Assembly (NCBI RefSeq): GCF_002163585.1
Contig: NZ_CP015579.1
Span: forward strand, 744,001-808,000
Direction of reading: 5' to 3'
Source: Tatumella citrea
GTDB taxonomy: Bacteria > Pseudomonadota > Gammaproteobacteria > Enterobacterales > Enterobacteriaceae
DNA: 64,000 nucleotides
A program made the translations under genes and the position numbers. Position 1 is the stretch's first letter. Each line of letters begins with the position of its first letter. This document shows, piece by piece, positions 45,956 to 55,589 of the stretch. The notes beneath the pieces were generated by a model. It saw nothing but the letters and a program-made list of their open reading frames with translations. It was not told the origin of the DNA and made no database searches.

Positions 45956-46922
45956 TCATCAGTTTACGCCCCCCGAGCACTGGCAGGCCCGGGTATGGCC
46001 AGGCGGTAACGATCTGCAGGCATTAACAGAGCAGACCGTGAGTGCAACCCCGTTGCAGCCCGATGATGTGCTGGTAAAGAATGCGGCGATTGGACTGAAT
46101 CCGGTGGACTGGAAAGTTCTGGGTAACCGTGCGGGCTGGGTACCGGGAGTTGATGGTGCGGGCACTGTGGTAGCGGCCGGAAGCGAGGTTGATCCTCAGT
46201 TGATTGGCTGCCGCGTGGCTTATCATCAGAATCTGCAGCGTGATGGCAGCTATGCGGAATACACGGCCATCCGCGCGCAAACGGTGATGCGTATTCCTGA
46301 TGGTCTGGATTTTGTGACAGCAGCTGCATTCCCTTGCCCGGGACTGACTGCCTGGCAGGCAATAGAAAAGATCCCTGTTACTCCGGGAGCCGCAGTTCTG
46401 ATTGCCGGTGCCGGAGGCTCAGTAGGGAATTTTCTGGTTCAACTGGCCAGTGCCCGTGGCTTTGAGGTGACGGTACTGAGTAGTGAGCGTCACTGGTCAC
46501 GGCTGCATGCTTTGGGGGCAAAATACTGCCTGGATGATGAGCGCTATCAGGCCAGTCAGCCACGGCGTCGTTATTTTGCCGTTATTGATGCCGTAAATCA
46601 GGACCATGCAGCTCTGTTATCTGCAGATTTGCTGGCCAACGGCCATCTGGTCTGTATTCAGGGGCGGGTTGCGCAGTGGCCTAATCCGGCGTTTGGCAGG
46701 GCGTTATCACTGCATGAAGTCGCACTCGGTGCGTTGCATCAGCATGGTGATGAAAGTCAGTGGCGTGCTTTGACACAGCAAGGAGAGCGTATGCTGCAGC
46801 AGATAAATGCAGGTACTCTGGAAAGCGAATTATTGCTGACGTTCCCGCGAGAGCAACTGGCCGAACAGCTGCTTAGATTGAAACACCGCGACTTCAGCGG
46901 TAAACAAATTATTGTGTTGTAA
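45948..46922 (+). CDS. Medium-chain reductase (zinc-independent quinone/enone oxidoreductase)
   Basis: A 324-residue MDR enzyme. The catalytic domain includes KNAAIGLNPVDWKVLG and GVDGAGTVVAAGSEV; the NADPH fold has VLIAGAGGSVGNFLVQLASARGFEVT. Zinc-ligand cysteines are absent, so it belongs to the quinone oxidoreductase side. Its ATG overlaps the end of the VOC gene by eight bases. It likely reduces alpha,beta-unsaturated carbonyls with the next gene's enzyme. Confidence 0.88.
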   Translation: MSNHQFTPPEHWQARVWPGGNDLQALTEQTVSATPLQPDDVLVKNAAIGLNPVDWKVLGNRAGWVPGVDGAGTVVAAGSEVDPQLIGCRVAYHQNLQRDGSYAEYTAIRAQTVMRIPDGLDFVTAAAFPCPGLTAWQAIEKIPVTPGAAVLIAGAGGSVGNFLVQLASARGFEVTVLSSERHWSRLHALGAKYCLDDERYQASQPRRRYFAVIDAVNQDHAALLSADLLANGHLVCIQGRVAQWPNPAFGRALSLHEVALGALHQHGDESQWRALTQQGERMLQQINAGTLESELLLTFPREQLAEQLLRLKHRDFSGKQIIVL

Positions 46923-46939
46923 GGTAAACAGGAGAACCG

Positions 46940-48037
46940 ATGGATCTTTTTACCCCTTTTACGCTGAAAGATATTACGCTGCGCAATCGCATTGCGGTAC
47001 CACCCATGTGCCAGTACAGCGCAACTGACGGACTCAGCAATCACTGGCACAGGGTTCACTATAACAGTCTGGCACGCGGTGGAGCCGGGCTGGTGATTGT
47101 TGAAGCAACCGCGGTTTCACCCGAAGGCCGGATTACACCGGGCTGCCTGGGACTGTGGAACGATCAGCAGGCCGAAGCACTGGCACAGATAGCCCGCGAA
47201 ATTAAAGCGACCGGATCGGTGCCAGGAATCCAGATAGGCCATGCTGGTCGCAAAGCGAGTGCCAATTTACCCTGGGAAGGGGATGACCACATTCCGGCGG
47301 ATAATCCGGCTGCATGGGAAACAATTTCTCCGTCAGCGGTGGCTTTTGGCGCGAATCTGCCACGGGTGCCCAAAGAAATGACGCTGCAGGATATTCACCG
47401 CGTACGGGATGATTTTGTCAGTGCAGCAAAGCGTGCCCGTGATGCGGGTTTTGAATGGCTTGAACTGCATTTCGCTCATGGTTATCTGGCTCAGAGCTTT
47501 TTCTCTGTACACGCGAATCAGCGCACTGACGAATATGGTGGTGATGCTGAAGGGCGTGGCCGGTTCCTGCGCGAAACATTCGATGCAGTACGCGAAGTCT
47601 GGCCGGAAAACCTGCCGCTGACCGCACGTTTCGGAGTGCTGGAATTTGATGGCCGCGATGAGGAAACCTTGCAGGAAGCGATGATATTAACCCGCTACTG
47701 GCGGGATCAGGGACTCGACCTGCTGAGTGTCAGCATGGGCTTCTCCACTCCCGATGCCAGTATCCCCTGGGGGACCGCATTCCTTGCTCCCATTGCTGAA
47801 CGGGTACGTCGTGAAACCGGGGTGCCGGTAGCCTCGGCATGGGGAATTGACTCTCCGGTTGTTGCTAATCAGACGGTGGTTGATGAGCAACTCGACCTGG
47901 TGATGGTCGGTCGTGCTCATCTGAAAAACCCGCACTGGAGTTATCAGGCGGCACTGGCTCTGCATAAAGACCGGCCGTCCTGGGTACTGCCGGCCCCTTA
48001 TGCACACTGGCTGGAACGCTATAGCGTTAGTGAGTAA
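46940..48037 (+). CDS. Old Yellow Enzyme family NADPH:flavin oxidoreductase (YqjM/XenA class)
   Basis: A 365-residue FMN-dependent ene-reductase. It starts LFTPFTLKDITLRNRIAVPPMCQYSATDG, with the short-type OYE cysteine (PPMCQYS), then GIQIGHAGRKAS, LHFAHGYLAQSFFS, NQRTDEYGG and MVGRAHLKNPHW. These are marks of the YqjM/XenA class. It reduces activated C=C bonds. It follows the MDR gene by 17 bases and is closed by a strong terminator. Confidence 0.94.
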   Translation: MDLFTPFTLKDITLRNRIAVPPMCQYSATDGLSNHWHRVHYNSLARGGAGLVIVEATAVSPEGRITPGCLGLWNDQQAEALAQIAREIKATGSVPGIQIGHAGRKASANLPWEGDDHIPADNPAAWETISPSAVAFGANLPRVPKEMTLQDIHRVRDDFVSAAKRARDAGFEWLELHFAHGYLAQSFFSVHANQRTDEYGGDAEGRGRFLRETFDAVREVWPENLPLTARFGVLEFDGRDEETLQEAMILTRYWRDQGLDLLSVSMGFSTPDASIPWGTAFLAPIAERVRRETGVPVASAWGIDSPVVANQTVVDEQLDLVMVGRAHLKNPHWSYQAALALHKDRPSWVLPAPYAHWLERYSVSE

Positions 48038-48043
48038 CACTGA

Positions 48044-48073
48044 AATGGCGCCCCGATAAGGGCGCCATTTTTT
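48044..48073 (+). terminator. Rho-independent terminator after the OYE gene
   Basis: Stem AATGGCGCCC/GGGCGCCATT with a six-base loop, followed by a run of T. Confidence 0.95.
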
Positions 48074-48141
48074 TACCTGCAAACTGGCTGTTTAGCGAAA
48101 AAACGGTGGGAGGATAAAAAAGAATCACGGACTATTGCTAA

Positions 48142-48169
48142 AAAAATACATTAGCACTAATGTATTTTT
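48142..48169 (+). promoter_or_regulatory. Perfect palindromic operator before the MarR gene
   Basis: AAAAATACATTAG and its exact complement CTAATGTATTTTT flank CA, 23 bases before the MarR ATG. Likely autoregulatory site. Confidence 0.7.
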
Positions 48170-48192
48170 AATGATCAGTCGTGGAGTCATGT

Positions 48193-48687
48193 ATGAAAAT
48201 TAAACCCGGTCTGGGGGAATTACTCAGATATCTGGCTGAGTTAGTGGATAAAGGTTCCGAAGAAACTTACCGGAATATGAATATCCGCTACCGGCCAAGG
48301 TTCACGCCAATTTTACGGGCTATGAATGAAGGGGCAGTGACGGTTCAGGAAGTGACAGCAGCGACCCGCCTTACTCAGGGAGCTGTCAGCCAGTCAGTGG
48401 CTCTGATGGAACAGGAGGGGATTGTCAGCCGCCAACAACTCAGTGATGGCCGAAGTTCAGCACTCAGCCTGACACCAGAGGGAGAAGCGCTGACCGGACG
48501 ATTACTCAGCCACTGGGAGGCCATTTTTAGCGCGATAGCCACGCTGGAACAGGATGCAGGATGGCCGGTAATGCGTTCTCTTGAAACGCTAATCCATTGC
48601 CTTGAAACACAGAGTTTCCAGGAAAGAATTGCACTTGCCAGTGCGACATTGCCGGTAACAGGAGAACAACATGCAACAAACCGTTAG
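48193..48687 (+). CDS. MarR-family regulator coupled to a methyltransferase
   Basis: Encodes 164 residues from ATG 48193, with GGAG seven bases upstream (a GTG four codons earlier is less likely). Helix-turn-helix VTVQEVTAATRLTQGAVSQSVALMEQEGIV, wing RQQLSDGRSSALSLTPEGE. Its end overlaps the methyltransferase start by 17 bases, so the two are one unit under the palindrome upstream. Probably an autorepressor that responds to a small molecule the methyltransferase modifies. Confidence 0.88.
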   Translation: MKIKPGLGELLRYLAELVDKGSEETYRNMNIRYRPRFTPILRAMNEGAVTVQEVTAATRLTQGAVSQSVALMEQEGIVSRQQLSDGRSSALSLTPEGEALTGRLLSHWEAIFSAIATLEQDAGWPVMRSLETLIHCLETQSFQERIALASATLPVTGEQHATNR

Positions 48688-49429
48688 TCAGCGTAACTGG
48701 TTCAGTGCCGGTGGCAGTGATTATGCACAATACCGTCCCCGTTATCCTGCGGAGCTGGCGGCTTTTCTGGCAAGCCTTGCACCGGACAGACGGTCAGCTT
48801 TGGATGTAGGTTGTGGTAACGGGCAATTAACCTGTCTGCTGGCCGACTATTTTGAGTCGGTCACAGGCACGGATCCCAGTGAGACGCAGATTCAAAGTGC
48901 GATACCGCATGAGCGGGTGGTTTACCATTGTGCACCGGCTGAGGCTTTGCCACAGGACGATAAACAGTACAGCCTGATTACTGCAGCCCAGGCTGCTCAC
49001 TGGTTTCAGCTGGAGCAGTTTTACCGTGAAGTAAAAAGAATTGCTGCACCGGGTGCTGTGATTGCACTGATAAGCTATGGGGTACTGCAGTTGGATGAGC
49101 AGTTAAATGAACGTTTTCTTCATTTTTATCATGATGAAATCGGGCCATACTGGCCGTCGGAAAGGCGACTGGTTGATAACGGTTATCGCGATATCTGTTT
49201 TCCGTTTAATGAAATCACCACTCCGTCGCTGCAAATTAGTTATCAGTGGAATCTTCAACAACTGCTGGGTTATATCTCCACATGGTCAGCAGTAACACGG
49301 GCACGCGAAGCCGGAAATTCTGCAATTCTGCAGCAATTTAGTCAGGATATTGAAGAGTTATGGGGAGATGCGCAACAACTGAGGGCGGTCAACTGGCCGG
49401 TAATTATCCGGGCCGGTAAAACCGGTTGA
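48671..49429 (+). CDS. SAM-dependent class I methyltransferase
   Basis: A 252-residue methyltransferase of the UbiE/trans-aconitate-methyltransferase-like group. It starts RNWFSAGGSDYAQYRPRYP, then motif I ALDVGCGNGQLTCLLADYF near 42-60, GTDPSE (motif II) and TAAQAAHWFQLEQFYRE (post-motif). Cytoplasmic. The substrate is unknown; the overlapping MarR regulator hints at a toxic or signalling small molecule. Confidence 0.9.
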   Translation: MQQTVSQRNWFSAGGSDYAQYRPRYPAELAAFLASLAPDRRSALDVGCGNGQLTCLLADYFESVTGTDPSETQIQSAIPHERVVYHCAPAEALPQDDKQYSLITAAQAAHWFQLEQFYREVKRIAAPGAVIALISYGVLQLDEQLNERFLHFYHDEIGPYWPSERRLVDNGYRDICFPFNEITTPSLQISYQWNLQQLLGYISTWSAVTRAREAGNSAILQQFSQDIEELWGDAQQLRAVNWPVIIRAGKTG

Positions 49430-49544
49430 TGCAGGGGAGGATCTGCCGGTCCTCCTGCCTTGTCGTTATCCCACTGTCAGATGTCCATTCTGTACATGTT
49501 TAATCCGCCATATTGCCCTTACGCTAAGCAAAAAAGGAGGCAAT

Positions 49545-50153
49545 ATGGATCTTACATTATGGTGTTACTTTGCTGCAGCCTGTTTCGGGCTGGCACTCAC
49601 CCCGGGACCTAACGCAATGCTGGTGGTGACACACAGTGTCAAATTTGGTCCCTCGCTGACCCTGTATACCATTGTCGGCGGTGTGGTGACATTTATGGTC
49701 CTGATGGTGATTTCCGTATTAGGGATCTCAGCACTGTTGAAAGTCGTTCCATCGCTGCTGCACTATATTAAGCTGGCTGGCGGGGCTTATCTGCTGGGAT
49801 TAGGGATAAAACAATGGATGCAGCGCTCAGTGGAGATTACCGGCAAAACCGGCAACTCTGGCAAGTTGATGCTGTTTTTGCAGGGAGTGGCGGCGGCGGC
49901 TTCCAATCCCAAAGTCTTTCTTTTTTTTGGTGCGTTCCTGTCTCAGTTTATCAATCCACAACAGGCGCTGGCAGGTCAACTGGTGGTGATGGTACTCACG
50001 TTTGCACTGGCAGAGTCTGTCACCGAAACTATAGTGAGTTTAACGGCTGGCCGTTTCCGTCATTTTCTGTTGTCTTACGGACAGCAGTTCAGCCGGTTTT
50101 GCGGGACCGTGTTCATTATCATTGGCGGCTGTTTTCTGCTGGTCGCAGAGTGA
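49545..50153 (+). CDS. LysE/RhtB-family exporter
   Basis: A 202-residue inner-membrane exporter of amino acids or related compounds. About six hydrophobic segments; the family signature FGLALTPGPNAMLVVTHS lies at about 14-31, and GAYLLGLGIKQW near 75-86. An AAAGGAGG site precedes the ATG. It lies before an AraC-type gene on the same strand, 58 bases away, which may control it. Confidence 0.9.
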   Translation: MDLTLWCYFAAACFGLALTPGPNAMLVVTHSVKFGPSLTLYTIVGGVVTFMVLMVISVLGISALLKVVPSLLHYIKLAGGAYLLGLGIKQWMQRSVEITGKTGNSGKLMLFLQGVAAAASNPKVFLFFGAFLSQFINPQQALAGQLVVMVLTFALAESVTETIVSLTAGRFRHFLLSYGQQFSRFCGTVFIIIGGCFLLVAE

Positions 50154-50211
50154 ACTTTTGCAGGTCAAACCGTGCTGCCTGTGAAATCAGAACCGGGGAT
50201 AAGTACCAAAT

Positions 50212-51204
50212 ATGTCAGTACAGTGTCAGGTGAAATTTATACTTCTGTTGATGCCAGGATTCTCATTACTGTCGCTGGGAGGATTTCTCGATAAGCTGAG
50301 ATTCTCAGGCGATGATGAAGACTACAGTCGGCAGGTGATATGCCACTGGACACTGGCTTCACTCACTACCGGTCCGGTGAAAGCCAGCTGCGGGGCACAG
50401 CTGCTGCCCGACAGTTGTCTCAGCTCGCTGCAGCTGAGCACCGGAAGTTGTGATTATTTCGTTATCTTCGGCGGCAATATTCCCTCAGTGGTGCTGGCTG
50501 AAGCAGCCCTTTATCAGCCATGGCTGAGGAGTATCAGAAATAAAAGCATTCCGCTGGTAAGCATAGATAATGCTGCGTTCCTGCTGGCAGCCTGTGGACT
50601 GGCCGGCCAGCAGATTCTGGTGCACTGGCGGCATTACAATGAATTTGCTGAAGCCTTCCCGCTGATAACCCCTGTTACCGACCAGAACGTGTTACAACAG
50701 CAGCAGGTCTACTCCTGCCCGGGCGGTCATGCCACTATCGAACTGGCGACATTGTTGCTGGAGAAAAAACTGGGCAGTAGCAGGGCGTACAAAGGGCTTT
50801 CGGATATGCTGGTGGCCGGTTTTTCCGCTCCGGCAGCGGCTGGCTGGCATTTTGCGGATTTACAAAACAGTACAGCACCGGTCAGAGCAGCCATCATCAC
50901 TATGCGGAAAAATATCAGCAACAATCTGAGTGCTGAAGAAATTGCCCGTAGCAGTGGGCTTTCCCGCCGGCAACTGGATCGTTGTTTAATCAGTGAAACC
51001 GGTTTTACCTCACGCCAGTTATACAGTGAAATGAAACTCGATTATGCCAGCTGGTTAATGCTGAGAACCTCGCGAAGCCTGCAGCAGATTGCTGCCGAAT
51101 GTGGGTTCACGGACGCTTCACATTTTAGCCGGCATTTTAAACGCCGGAGTGGCAGTTCTCCGGCACGCTGGCGGCTCGAAAACAAGCCGCCAGTAAACAG
51201 CTGA
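50212..51204 (+). CDS. GlxA-type AraC-family regulator
   Basis: A 330-residue regulator with an N-terminal DJ-1/PfpI-like ligand domain (about 1-190, with LLMPGFSLLSLGGFLDKLR and CPGGHATIELATLLLE) and a C-terminal AraC double helix-turn-helix (about 225-325, with LSAEEIARSSGLSRRQLDRCL and LQQIAAECGFTDASHFSRHFKRRSGSSPARWR). Relatives control carnitine, choline or amino-acid use. The exporter gene upstream is a possible target. Confidence 0.92.
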   Translation: MSVQCQVKFILLLMPGFSLLSLGGFLDKLRFSGDDEDYSRQVICHWTLASLTTGPVKASCGAQLLPDSCLSSLQLSTGSCDYFVIFGGNIPSVVLAEAALYQPWLRSIRNKSIPLVSIDNAAFLLAACGLAGQQILVHWRHYNEFAEAFPLITPVTDQNVLQQQQVYSCPGGHATIELATLLLEKKLGSSRAYKGLSDMLVAGFSAPAAAGWHFADLQNSTAPVRAAIITMRKNISNNLSAEEIARSSGLSRRQLDRCLISETGFTSRQLYSEMKLDYASWLMLRTSRSLQQIAAECGFTDASHFSRHFKRRSGSSPARWRLENKPPVNS

Positions 51205-51237
51205 CAGAACAGAGATCAGGAACAGCATCCTGTTCTG
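51205..51237. terminator. Hairpin between convergent genes
   Basis: CAGAACAG/CTGTTCTG around a 17-base loop between the AraC-type and MFS genes; no strong T run. Confidence 0.35.
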
Positions 51238-51262
51238 GTTGAGCCTGATTCCGGGCAAAATA

Positions 51263-52456
51263 TCAGGGAGATTGTTTTGGCGAATGGCTGGCTGCAGAAG
51301 TACAGAAAAATGCCAGCGTAACCATCAGCAATACCGGCAGCATGGCCATTTTCAGACCGGCATGCTGACCGATCATTCCCAGTAACGGCGGTCCGGCCAG
51401 AAAAGCGACATAACCAACAGTGGCGGCAATGGTGACACGGATATTACTGTTATGGCCTTCCCCGGCCGCTGACAGCGTCAGCGGGAACCCCAGCGATGCG
51501 CCAATTCCCCAGAACAGTACTGCCACAGCTGCCAGCCACTGGCTGGAAGAAAAAACCACCAACAGCAGACCGGTAATTGCTGACAGAGCACTCAGTCTTA
51601 GCATCAATGCGCGACCAAAACGGCGGACAAAACTGCCACCAATAAACCGGCCCAGAGTCATGCCTGCGGTAAAACCAACATAGACCAAAATCCCACTGGA
51701 GTGACTGAAATGATATTCATCGGTCATCAGCAGTGGCACCCAGTCGTTAGCGGCACCTTCGGCCAGTGCCATGGCCAGAATCACCACACTCAGCCAAAGC
51801 AGACGTTTGTCGCGCAGCGCACGGGCGACCTGCCTCAGATAGCTGTCATGATGGGTATCGCTGCTGATTTCCTGTTCACTGTGCCAGCCAAGTCGTTTAA
51901 TCAGCGGCAATACACATAAGGCAGCCAGTATAAAAATCAGACTAAAGTGCCACTCAGGAGCAAGCTGCAGGTAGGTCATCAGCATTCCGGCTAATGCTCC
52001 GGCCAGGGTACCGCAGCTGAAAAAACCATGCAGTATCGTCATTATTGGCTTTTTTTGCCGTCGTTCGAATGCAGATGCTTCAATATTAATACAAATATCG
52101 GCTAATCCTGCCCCAAAACCAAACAGAGCGAGAGCAGTAAATGCCAGTATGACACTCTGCAGATGCAGGCTCAGTGCTAATACCAGTAATCCGCTCAGCA
52201 GCAGAAAATATCCGCTAATCATGATCTTACGGATGCCAAAATGGTTGATCAGCTTGCCAGCCAGTAAGATTCCCGCCATAGAACCGCAGGAGAATCCAAA
52301 CAAGATCACACCCATCGTTTCAACTGAGGCCTGTAAAATATCCCGCATCGCCGGTGTCCGGCTGACCCAGCTTGACCAGCTGAGCCCGGGCAAAAACATT
52401 AAGGCAAATAACGCAATCTGTTGAGTCAGCGCGGTTTGTCGTTGATTGTTGTTCAT
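51263..52456 (-). CDS. MFS transporter, YbjJ-like
   Basis: A 397-residue major-facilitator protein with about twelve membrane segments. It starts with LPGLSWSSWVSRTPAMRDIL, a pattern of the YbjJ/inner-membrane MFS group. The loop 2-3 motif is degenerate (GKLINHFGIRKIMISG). The middle loop is charged and cytoplasmic near 195-215. Single gene; substrate unknown. Confidence 0.88.
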   Translation of the reverse strand: MNNNQRQTALTQQIALFALMFLPGLSWSSWVSRTPAMRDILQASVETMGVILFGFSCGSMAGILLAGKLINHFGIRKIMISGYFLLLSGLLVLALSLHLQSVILAFTALALFGFGAGLADICINIEASAFERRQKKPIMTILHGFFSCGTLAGALAGMLMTYLQLAPEWHFSLIFILAALCVLPLIKRLGWHSEQEISSDTHHDSYLRQVARALRDKRLLWLSVVILAMALAEGAANDWVPLLMTDEYHFSHSSGILVYVGFTAGMTLGRFIGGSFVRRFGRALMLRLSALSAITGLLLVVFSSSQWLAAVAVLFWGIGASLGFPLTLSAAGEGHNSNIRVTIAATVGYVAFLAGPPLLGMIGQHAGLKMAMLPVLLMVTLAFFCTSAASHSPKQSP

Positions 52457-52883
52457 GCTGTTCCTGAAAATCGTTGCTCCCTGACTCTCCGGTGAAGGCC
52501 CAAAGAGGGTATGCCGGGAGATTCCTTATGCCGGGATACAATTCTGCGTAAAGTGCTGCGAAGTACAAGTGAATATTCTGATAAAAGCCAGTAGAGATGC
52601 TGGTGGTGATCTGAGGTTAGTAAAACAAAATCGTGTCATTGGCTCTGATGCTGCTGGCAGAACTGCTTTCCGGCAGACCTTTACCGGCGCTGTAATCCGG
52701 GGCGAAACCCGCCATATTGCAGATTGCAGTGATTCCGGGATTTACGTTACCTGCTGCGGATGAATAAGGAGAAAGTCGTTAAACCCCTTCCGGTTGAGTT
52801 TAATTCGTTACACGGGGTTATCAGAAAAATACGCCCTGAAAGGTGAAGGCTGCACCCGGCAACAGCGTTACCGGGTGACAGTA
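52457..52883. other. Intergenic stretch of about 430 bases
   Basis: No convincing gene; a 64-codon plus-strand frame at 52569 has no ribosome site or recognisable product. An inverted repeat CACCCGG/CCGGGTG near 52853-52877 may end the MFS transcript at 52884, but it has no T run. Confidence 0.3.
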
Positions 52884-54194
52884 TTATTTGGCATCATGAA
52901 TACGTGGGGTGAAATTCTGCTGCCGTGCCTCTGCCGGGCGCAGATCACACTGCGTTGGCAGTAATGCCGCAATAATCCCGGCAATGATCAGAGAGCCTGC
53001 CAGAGTAACAACGGCTGCATTCTGTCCGTACAGGTAGATCATTAATCCGACCAGCCAGGGGCCGCAGAAACCGCCCAGATTCCCCAGTCCGTTAATTACA
53101 CCACGGGCACTACCGGCTGCTTCCGGCGGTGCAATACGTCCCGGAATACTCCAGAACGGGCTGGTGGCTGCTTTCAGGAAAAAGCCGCAAGCCACCAGAG
53201 CCAGATAAGCAGCCAGCACAAATTCACGTAACAGGACTGAGGCCAACAGGCAGGCCGCAAAACAGAACAGAGAAATCATCACCCATTGCCGACGTTTGCC
53301 GGTTTTATCGCTCAGGTAAGAGACGACATAAATCCCTGATAACGTCGCGATAAAAGGTAGCACTGTCAGCAAACCGACGTTACCAATACTAGCTCCGGTC
53401 AGGTTTTTGATAATAGTCGGCAGCCACAGAGTGTATCCGTAATCACCTGTCTGATAGAAAAAGTTCAGAATCACTAACTTCATCAGGCCCGGGTTATGGA
53501 AAACCTCTTGCAGGGGAGCATGACTGATCGGAGGGAGTTTGCTCCGCTCGGCCTTGTCACGGGCCATTTCGCGCAGCAGATATTCCCGTTCTGCTGCCGG
53601 CAGCCAACGGGCATCTTCAGGGCGGTCACTGACCATCAGCCACCAGACTGCCAGAACCACTACCGACAGTAATCCTTCGATAATAAATAACCAGCGCCAG
53701 TCTAGCAGTGCAATAATCCATCCGGAGACAGGGGCGGTAATCATTCCGCCAAGCGGGGCGAACATCATGACAAATGCATTAGCACGCCCCAGCTCTTTTT
53801 CAGGAAACCAGTTGCTGACCATTGTCAGAACTACCGGCAACATCCCACCTTCAGAGACCCCCAGTGCAAAACGTAAAATCAACAGCTGGTACTGATGAGT
53901 CACAAACCCGGTAGCGACAGAAACAACGGCCCAGGCAACAAGCGACCAGGCAATAAAACGTTTACCACTGCCACGTACTGCGATATGCCCACCAGGAACC
54001 TGCAAAAACAGATAACCAATAAAGAAAATACCGCTAACTACCCCGGCCATCTGGCTGGACATCAGCAGATCCTGCTCCATACCGCCCGGCAATGCGAAAC
54101 TGATATTTACCCGATCCATAAACGACATGATGCAGGCTATCAGGATCGGCACAATAATCCGAAACCAGCGGGTTCCCGGCTGTGATTTTTGCAT
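52884..54194 (-). CDS. MFS sugar-acid transporter (anion:cation symporter family), set 1
   Basis: A 436-residue transporter with twelve membrane segments. MDRVNISFALPG near 25, GYLFLQVPGGHIAVRGSGKR, WFPEKELGRANAFVMM and the loop 8-9 YVVSYLSDKTGKRRQWVM are marks of the ACS family (glucarate, galactonate, tartrate porters). It lies next to a LacI gene on the same strand and is a paralogue of the transporter at 57662. Substrate probably a sugar acid such as a (keto)gluconate. Confidence 0.9.
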   Translation of the reverse strand: MQKSQPGTRWFRIIVPILIACIMSFMDRVNISFALPGGMEQDLLMSSQMAGVVSGIFFIGYLFLQVPGGHIAVRGSGKRFIAWSLVAWAVVSVATGFVTHQYQLLILRFALGVSEGGMLPVVLTMVSNWFPEKELGRANAFVMMFAPLGGMITAPVSGWIIALLDWRWLFIIEGLLSVVVLAVWWLMVSDRPEDARWLPAAEREYLLREMARDKAERSKLPPISHAPLQEVFHNPGLMKLVILNFFYQTGDYGYTLWLPTIIKNLTGASIGNVGLLTVLPFIATLSGIYVVSYLSDKTGKRRQWVMISLFCFAACLLASVLLREFVLAAYLALVACGFFLKAATSPFWSIPGRIAPPEAAGSARGVINGLGNLGGFCGPWLVGLMIYLYGQNAAVVTLAGSLIIAGIIAALLPTQCDLRPAEARQQNFTPRIHDAK

Positions 54195-54402
54195 GATATA
54201 TCCCCTTTCTGTTTTGTCAGTTGACGCAAAGCAGAACCCTGCGGGTGCAGTTACGCGCTGCGAACTGTGCTTATCAGGAGCTATAAAACGTGTTTTTGCA
54301 CTGACAGTGTGGGATCAGGGTCACGTAAGGGCATGTTAAGAAAGTGTGTTACAAGGTTCGTGAACCAGGCAGGGATCTGACAGGGATAAGGTCGGGAAAA
54401 GC

Positions 54403-55395
54403 TCAGAGTGTTTCTCCGGCCGAAAGCTGGTAGTGGAGATCTAAATGGATTTCCGGGGATTGTCCGGCAATTTTCTGCAGCATAATTTCAGCCACGGCTT
54501 TGCCTATTTCGAAACGTGGGGTGATAACGCTCGCCAGTTTTAACGGCGTAACCTGGCCAATTTCCAACCCGTGAAAACCAGCAATACTTAGCTGTTGTGG
54601 GACTTTCACTCCTGACTGCAAACACTCCTGTAGCACACCCACCGCTAAATCGTCGTTTGTACAGAGGATACCGTCAACGTCGGGATACTTATGGCGGGCG
54701 AGGGCCATCATGCCGTTACCGATAGATACTGATGATATTTTGTTGGGTGTGATTTGTCCCGACGGGCGCCCGGCCTGCTGCATGGCCGCACAATACCCGG
54801 CAAAACGTTGCTGATCCCGTAAATCGGACATCGAGCCAAAATAGATAATGTTCTGTCTGCCGCGGCTAAGCAGCAGTTGGGTCATATCAAAGCCGGCCTG
54901 ATGATTATCAAATCCGACACAGATCCGCCCCGGCTGATACTGATTGCCCATGACTTCTGCGACCGGGATTGTGGCAGCTTTCAGGTATTTTTCGGCACGT
55001 ACCGTATGTGTAGATTCAGAGAGAATGAGCCCTTTGACCTGCATTGCCAGTAGTGCGGCTATTTGTTCCTCTTCCCTGTCAGCATCGTAATCGTAACTTA
55101 CCACCACTGTTTTGAAGCCGGTATTACCGATAACGGATTCAATACCAGCCAGTAGTCCCGGAAAGATCTGGTTATGAAATGACGGGATTAACACACCAAT
55201 ACGCGCTGTGGTCTGGCTGGCAATTTGCGGGTTGTCCTGATCAGGCAGGTAACCCAACTCTTTGATGACCGCAGCAATTCGCTGTGATGTTTCAGTGGTA
55301 ACTTTTTCTGGTGTACGCAGATAACGGCTGACCGTCATTGGAGTCACTCCGGCCAGAGAGGCGATATCATGCAGGGTAATACGCTGGTTTTTCAT
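54403..55395 (-). CDS. LacI-family regulator, GntR/IdnR-like, set 1
   Basis: A 330-residue LacI regulator. HTH ITLHDIASLAGVTPMTVSRYLRTPEKV at about 6-32, then effector domain with IGVLIPSFHNQIFPGLLAGIE, ILCTNDDLAVGVLQECL and LSIAGFHGLEIGQ, all typical of gluconate-type regulators. It is clearly paralogous to 58963. Upstream of the MFS gene in the same direction, it probably controls it. An inverted repeat CAGGTTAC/GTAACCTG lies upstream. Confidence 0.9.
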   Translation of the reverse strand: MKNQRITLHDIASLAGVTPMTVSRYLRTPEKVTTETSQRIAAVIKELGYLPDQDNPQIASQTTARIGVLIPSFHNQIFPGLLAGIESVIGNTGFKTVVVSYDYDADREEEQIAALLAMQVKGLILSESTHTVRAEKYLKAATIPVAEVMGNQYQPGRICVGFDNHQAGFDMTQLLLSRGRQNIIYFGSMSDLRDQQRFAGYCAAMQQAGRPSGQITPNKISSVSIGNGMMALARHKYPDVDGILCTNDDLAVGVLQECLQSGVKVPQQLSIAGFHGLEIGQVTPLKLASVITPRFEIGKAVAEIMLQKIAGQSPEIHLDLHYQLSAGETL

Positions 55396-55454
55396 ACCGG
55401 AGATCCAGGCAACCTTAACGGAATAGCTGCAGCAAAATGCCGCCAGCGTATTAA

Positions 55455-55499
55455 CAGGTTACTTCAAAAATAGCCGGCATGTCACTTTAATGTAACCTG
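55455..55499 (-). promoter_or_regulatory. Inverted repeat upstream of the LacI gene (set 1)
   Basis: CAGGTTAC at 55455-55462 and GTAACCTG at 55492-55499 are exact complements 29 bases apart. Each half resembles a half-site of GntR-type LacI operators. Confidence 0.45.
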
Positions 55500-55589
55500 A
55501 AATCTGTCGTGGTCTCTGTTCGCCAGAGTCGGTTTTTTGTTGCAGCCCCTGGAGCACTCTGGTGGCGCTCCAGGACTGAGTCGGTAGTT

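Noticed and set aside
52569..52763. A 64-codon frame in the gap between two MFS genes
   Set aside because: No ribosome site, no family marks, and composition typical of non-coding sequence.
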